A stretch of DNA of 9,029 nt from Lachnospiraceae bacterium UBA3802 (GTDB lineage: Bacteria > Bacillota > Clostridia > Lachnospirales > Lachnospiraceae). Numbering within the stretch: position 1 is the first letter of the stretch; every line of letters starts with the position of its first letter. The position numbers and the translations under genes are program-made. Under the pieces are notes generated by a model. The model was not told where the DNA came from and did no database searches. It worked only from the letters and a program-made list of their open reading frames with translations. The stretch is taken from the NCBI GenBank assembly GCA_002369155.1, contig DFEM01000089.1:1-9029 (forward strand), given 5' to 3'. Shown here in pieces: positions 6,996-9,029 of this stretch.

Positions 6996-7024
6996 TTTAC
7001 ATATTTATTTCTTTATGATATTAT
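6996..7024 (+). promoter_or_regulatory. Promoter of rpsO-pnp
   Basis: TTTACA (6996-7001), a 17-nt spacer and TATTAT (7019-7024) make a strong promoter, as expected for a ribosomal protein gene. Transcription would start near 7030, giving a leader of about 85 nt. The -35 lies inside the loop of a 9-bp inverted repeat, ATAAAGAAA (6980-6988) and TTTCTTTAT (7008-7016). That repeat lacks a T-run, so it is not a convincing terminator for the upstream gene, but it may be a coincidental or regulatory symmetry. Confidence 0.7.
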
Positions 7025-7040
7025 TTCATTTGTATGCGAA

Positions 7041-7110
7041 CCGATTCTAAGTTGTTTGACGACTCCGACTTTCAACTTGGTATTGGCAGTAAATATTTAT
7101 AAGGAGGAAA
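7041..7110 (+). promoter_or_regulatory. rpsO leader hairpin with possible loop/Shine-Dalgarno pseudoknot (S15 autoregulation candidate)
   Basis: CCGAT (7041-7045) pairs with ATTGG (7082-7086) and CTAAGTTG (7047-7054) with CAACTTGG (7073-7080), interrupted only by one U-U mismatch. This gives 13 pairs closing an 18-nt loop. The loop contains CTCC (7063-7066), complementary to GGAG (7103-7106) of the rpsO ribosome binding site, so a pseudoknot that hides the site is possible. The stem has a U-G pair (7048/7079) next to a C-G pair (7047/7080), resembling the GU/GC element S15 recognises in 16S rRNA. S15 repressing its own leader is established in several bacteria with unrelated structures. The pairing is seen; the switch is inference. 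Confidence 0.5.
7101..7107 (+). promoter_or_regulatory. Ribosome binding site that sets the start of rpsO
   Basis: AAGGAGG is a full-strength site 8 nt before the ATG at 7116. The frame is open back to an ATG at 7056, but that codon lies in the loop of the leader hairpin, and the extra 20 residues are not part of S15. Confidence 0.93.
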
Positions 7111-7115
7111 ACAAA

Positions 7116-7382
7116 ATGATTTCTAAAGAGAAGAAGCAGGCAGTTATTGCCGAATATGCTCGTTCTGAAGGCGATACAGGTTCACCTGAAGTACAGATCG
7201 CAGTTCTTACAGCTCGTATTCAGGAACTCACAGAGCATATGAAGAAGAATCCCAAGGATTTCCATTCTAACAGAGGTCTTCTTAAGATGGTTGGTCAGCG
7301 TCGTGGCTTACTTAACTACCTTAAGAACACAGATATCGAAAGATATCGTGCTCTTATCGAGAAACTCGGACTTAGAAAATAA
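7116..7382 (+). CDS. rpsO: 30S ribosomal protein S15
   Basis: This 88-residue protein has the usual bacterial S15 length. It begins [16 protein letters not shown] and carries the family core: [17 protein letters not shown], then [31 protein letters not shown], and the [14 protein letters not shown]-terminus. S15 is a primary 16S rRNA binder that organises the three-way junction of helices 20, 21 and 22 in the central domain, and it helps form an intersubunit bridge. Codon use is noticeably more biased (many CGT, CTT and GAA codons) than in the operons upstream, as expected for a highly expressed gene. It is followed on the same strand by pnp, the widely conserved rpsO-pnp order. The structured leader just upstream suggests translational self-control. 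Confidence 0.98.
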   Translation: MISKEKKQAVIAEYARSEGDTGSPEVQIAVLTARIQELTEHMKKNPKDFHSNRGLLKMVGQRRGLLNYLKNTDIERYRALIEKLGLRK

Positions 7383-7390
7383 TTATTACA

Positions 7391-7413
7391 GGCGGGCAAT
7401 AAATTTGTCCGCC
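7391..7413 (+). terminator. GC-rich hairpin between rpsO and pnp (partial terminator or mRNA-end stabiliser)
   Basis: GGCGGGCAA (7391-7399) pairs with TTGTCCGCC (7405-7413), nine pairs including one G-U, around the 5-nt loop TAAAT. It starts 8 nt after the rpsO stop codon. Only TT follows, so it lacks the T-run of an efficient intrinsic terminator; read-through into pnp is expected. It may define the 3' end of a shorter, abundant rpsO mRNA after processing. Confidence 0.6.
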
Positions 7414-7433
7414 TTAATGCGTTTAAGTATACC
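7405..7433 (+). promoter_or_regulatory. Weak candidate internal promoter for pnp
   Basis: TTGTCC (7405-7410) and TATACC (7428-7433) are 17 nt apart, each matching four of six consensus bases. The -35 lies in the right arm of the GC-rich hairpin. In other bacteria pnp has its own promoter besides rpsO read-through, so an internal promoter here is reasonable, but the match is modest. Confidence 0.3.
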
Positions 7434-7447
7434 TGATAAGGTAACAC

Positions 7448-7533
7448 GGCAGAAGATATTTCCGAAGCCACTGAAAGGATTACGAAATAAGATGATATTT
7501 GGTGATGTTTTCAGTAGTTTCGGCACTTCTGCC
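7448..7533 (+). promoter_or_regulatory. Long imperfect stem-loop in the pnp leader (RNase III / PNPase autoregulation candidate)
   Basis: Three paired blocks stack into one long structure: GGCAGAAG (7448-7455) with CTTCTGCC (7526-7533); CCGAAGC (7462-7468) with GTTTCGG (7517-7523); and ACTGAAAG (7470-7477) with TTTTCAGT (7508-7515). They are separated by a 6/2-nt internal loop and one C-A mismatch, for about 23 pairs (two G-U), with an apical loop of about 30 nt. The structure ends 20 nt before the pnp ribosome binding site. In E. coli a long stem in the same rpsO-pnp spacer is cut by RNase III, after which PNPase represses its own mRNA. A similar role here is inference. Confidence 0.6.
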
Positions 7534-7564
7534 TTGAAATATAAAATATTAAAGGAGAAGAATA

Positions 7565-9029
7565 ATGGCATTTAAAACATTCAGTCTTGAACTTGCCGGA
7601 CGTACATTATCCGTAGATATCGGAAGAGTAGCGGCTCAGGCAAACGGTGCCGCTTTTATGCATTACGGCGACACAACGGTTCTTTCTACTGCTACAGCTT
7701 CCGAGAAGCCCAGAGACGGAATCGACTTTTTCCCTCTTTCAGTAGAATATGAGGAGAAATTATACTCTGTAGGTAAAATTCCCGGAGGTTTCAACAAAAG
7801 AGAAGGCAAGGCAAGTGAGAACGCAATTCTTACAAGCCGTGTAATTGACCGTCCCATGAGACCTTTGTTTCCCAAGGATTACAGAAATGACGTTACACTT
7901 AACAACCTCGTAATGAGCGTTGATCCCGAGTGTCGTCCCGAACTTGTGGCTATGCTCGGATCGGCAATCGCTACATCAATTTCGGATATTCCTTTCTGCG
8001 GACCCTGTGCTACTACACAGATCGGTCTTGTTAACGGAGAATTTATCGTTAACCCCAACCAGGAACAGTGGAAAAACGGCGACATGCAGTTAACAGTTGC
8101 TTCTACAAGCGAAAAAGTTATCATGATTGAAGCCGGTGCAAACGAAGTTCCCGAAGCAAAGATGATTGAAGCTATTTACAAGGCTCATGAAATCAACCAG
8201 ACAATCATTGCATGGATTAATCAGATTGTTGCAGAAGTAGGAAAGCCCAAACATGAATATGAGTCATGCGCTATTCCCGAGGAACTTTTTGCAAAGATGA
8301 AAGAAATCGTAACTCCCGAAGAAATGGAAGTTGCCGTATTTACAGATGAAAAGCAGAAGAGAGAAGAGAACATCAGTGTCATCACTGAAAAACTCGAAGA
8401 AGCTTTTGCAGAAAATGAAGAATGGCTTGCTATTTTAGGTGAAGCTATTTATCAATACGAGAAGAAGACAGTAAGAAAGATGATTCTTAAAGATCACAAG
8501 CGTCCCGACGGTCGTGAGATTACTCAGATCAGACCTCTTGCTGCAGAAGTAGACATTATCCCCAGAGTTCATGGTTCATCCATGTTTACCAGAGGACAGA
8601 CACAGATTTGTGATGTATGTACACTTGCTCCTTTATCGGAAGTTCAGAAGATTGACGGACTTGATGATAACGAAACAAGCAAGAGATATATGCATCAATA
8701 CAACTTCCCTGCATACTCTGTAGGTGAGACAAAGGTTTCAAGAGGACCCGGACGTAGAGAAATCGGACACGGTGCTTTGGCAGAAAGAGCACTTATTCCC
8801 GTACTTCCTTCAGAGGAAGAATTCCCTTATGCAATCCGTTGCGTATCCGAGACTTTTGAATCAAACGGTTCAACATCGATGGCTTCAACCTGTGCATCAT
8901 GTATGTCTCTTATGGCTGCAGGTGTTCCCATCAAGAAGATGGTTGCAGGTATTTCCTGTGGTCTTGTAACAGGCGAGACAGATGATGATTTTATTCTTCT
9001 TACTGATATCCAGGGCCTTGAAGACTTCT
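7565..9029 (+). CDS. pnp: Polyribonucleotide nucleotidyltransferase (PNPase), 3' end outside window
   Basis: 488 codons are present from the ATG at 7565, with AAAGGAG at 7551-7557 and 7 nt spacing. PNPase degrades RNA 3' to 5' with phosphate, releasing nucleoside diphosphates, and can add tails in reverse; it forms a ring-shaped trimer. Visible parts are the first RNase PH-like core (MAFKTFSLELAGRTLSVDIG; GDTTVLSTAT; the RNA-contacting loop GGFNKREGKASE; SRVIDRPMRPLFP), the helical linker (about residues 215-300), and the second, catalytic RNase PH-like core (KRPDGREITQIRPLAAEV; HGSSMFTRGQTQ; GPGRREIGHGALAERAL; SETFESNGSTSMAS; GISCGLV). The frame is open to the window edge, which cuts just before the GDMDF catalytic region and the KH and S1 RNA-binding domains. 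Nothing looks damaged. It lies 182 nt after rpsO, with a structured spacer that probably controls it. Confidence 0.97.
   Translation, partial: MAFKTFSLELAGRTLSVDIGRVAAQANGAAFMHYGDTTVLSTATASEKPRDGIDFFPLSVEYEEKLYSVGKIPGGFNKREGKASENAILTSRVIDRPMRPLFPKDYRNDVTLNNLVMSVDPECRPELVAMLGSAIATSISDIPFCGPCATTQIGLVNGEFIVNPNQEQWKNGDMQLTVASTSEKVIMIEAGANEVPEAKMIEAIYKAHEINQTIIAWINQIVAEVGKPKHEYESCAIPEELFAKMKEIVTPEEMEVAVFTDEKQKREENISVITEKLEEAFAENEEWLAILGEAIYQYEKKTVRKMILKDHKRPDGREITQIRPLAAEVDIIPRVHGSSMFTRGQTQICDVCTLAPLSEVQKIDGLDDNETSKRYMHQYNFPAYSVGETKVSRGPGRREIGHGALAERALIPVLPSEEEFPYAIRCVSETFESNGSTSMASTCASCMSLMAAGVPIKKMVAGISCGLVTGETDDDFILLTDIQGLEDF

Noticed and set aside
6980..7016. ATAAAGAAA / TTTCTTTAT inverted repeat as the terminator of the DUF2225 gene
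   Set aside because: Nearly pure A-T stem, 19-nt loop and no T-run afterwards. It overlaps the rpsO promoter.
7041..7086. Leader hairpin of rpsO as an intrinsic terminator
   Set aside because: The stem is followed by CAGTAAATATTTATAAGGAGG, with no T-run, and it lies directly before the ribosome binding site, so a translational role fits better.
7291..7575. Open frame of 94 codons spanning the rpsO end and the pnp leader
   Set aside because: It overlaps rpsO out of frame and crosses structured leader RNA; it has no start signal and ends within the pnp start region.
1..9029. CRISPR array, insertion sequence, phage or defence island
   Set aside because: No regularly spaced repeats, transposase or integrase motifs, or known defence domains on either strand; gene content is housekeeping and metabolic.

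Overview
This window (about 38-40% G+C by eye, all genes on the + strand) looks like ordinary chromosome from an anaerobic Firmicute, most likely class Clostridia and plausibly Lachnospiraceae. The basis is the gene content (pyruvate phosphate dikinase, a YqhD/Bdh-type alcohol dehydrogenase, a membrane HD-GYP protein, a DUF2225 protein, rpsO-pnp), strong GGAG-type ribosome binding sites and low-GC codon use. The family assignment is inference. I see no tRNA, rRNA, CRISPR array, insertion sequence or phage gene.

Layout. Positions 1-295 hold the 3' end of ppdK, closed by a textbook intrinsic terminator. Positions 465-3890 hold a probable three-gene operon: an iron-type alcohol dehydrogenase, an extended short-chain dehydrogenase/reductase (start corrected to 1718) and a MocR-type GntR regulator (start corrected to 2796). 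The regulator is odd: it lacks the PLP-binding lysine and the C-terminal part of the aminotransferase fold. Positions 3891-4035 carry what may be a remnant of a broken gene plus a promoter. Positions 4036-6177 encode a large membrane sensor with a C-terminal HD-GYP cyclic-dinucleotide phosphodiesterase domain. A well-formed promoter (TTGCCT, 17 nt, TATAAT) then drives a small zinc-ribbon/helical-repeat DUF2225 protein (6253-6978).

From 6996 to the end lies the translation/RNA-decay pair rpsO-pnp (ribosomal protein S15 and polynucleotide phosphorylase; pnp runs off the window). Its non-coding parts are the most interesting DNA here. The rpsO leader can fold a 13-bp hairpin whose loop contains CUCC, complementary to the rpsO Shine-Dalgarno sequence, suggesting a pseudoknot-type S15 autoregulatory switch. 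The 182-nt rpsO-pnp spacer holds a GC-rich hairpin without a U-tract, then a long imperfect duplex (7448-7533) ending just before the pnp ribosome binding site. It sits where E. coli has the RNase III-processed pnp leader.

No wholly new multi-gene system is evident. The points most worth following up are the two RNA leaders, the degenerate MocR regulator, and the unusual membrane input module of the HD-GYP protein.
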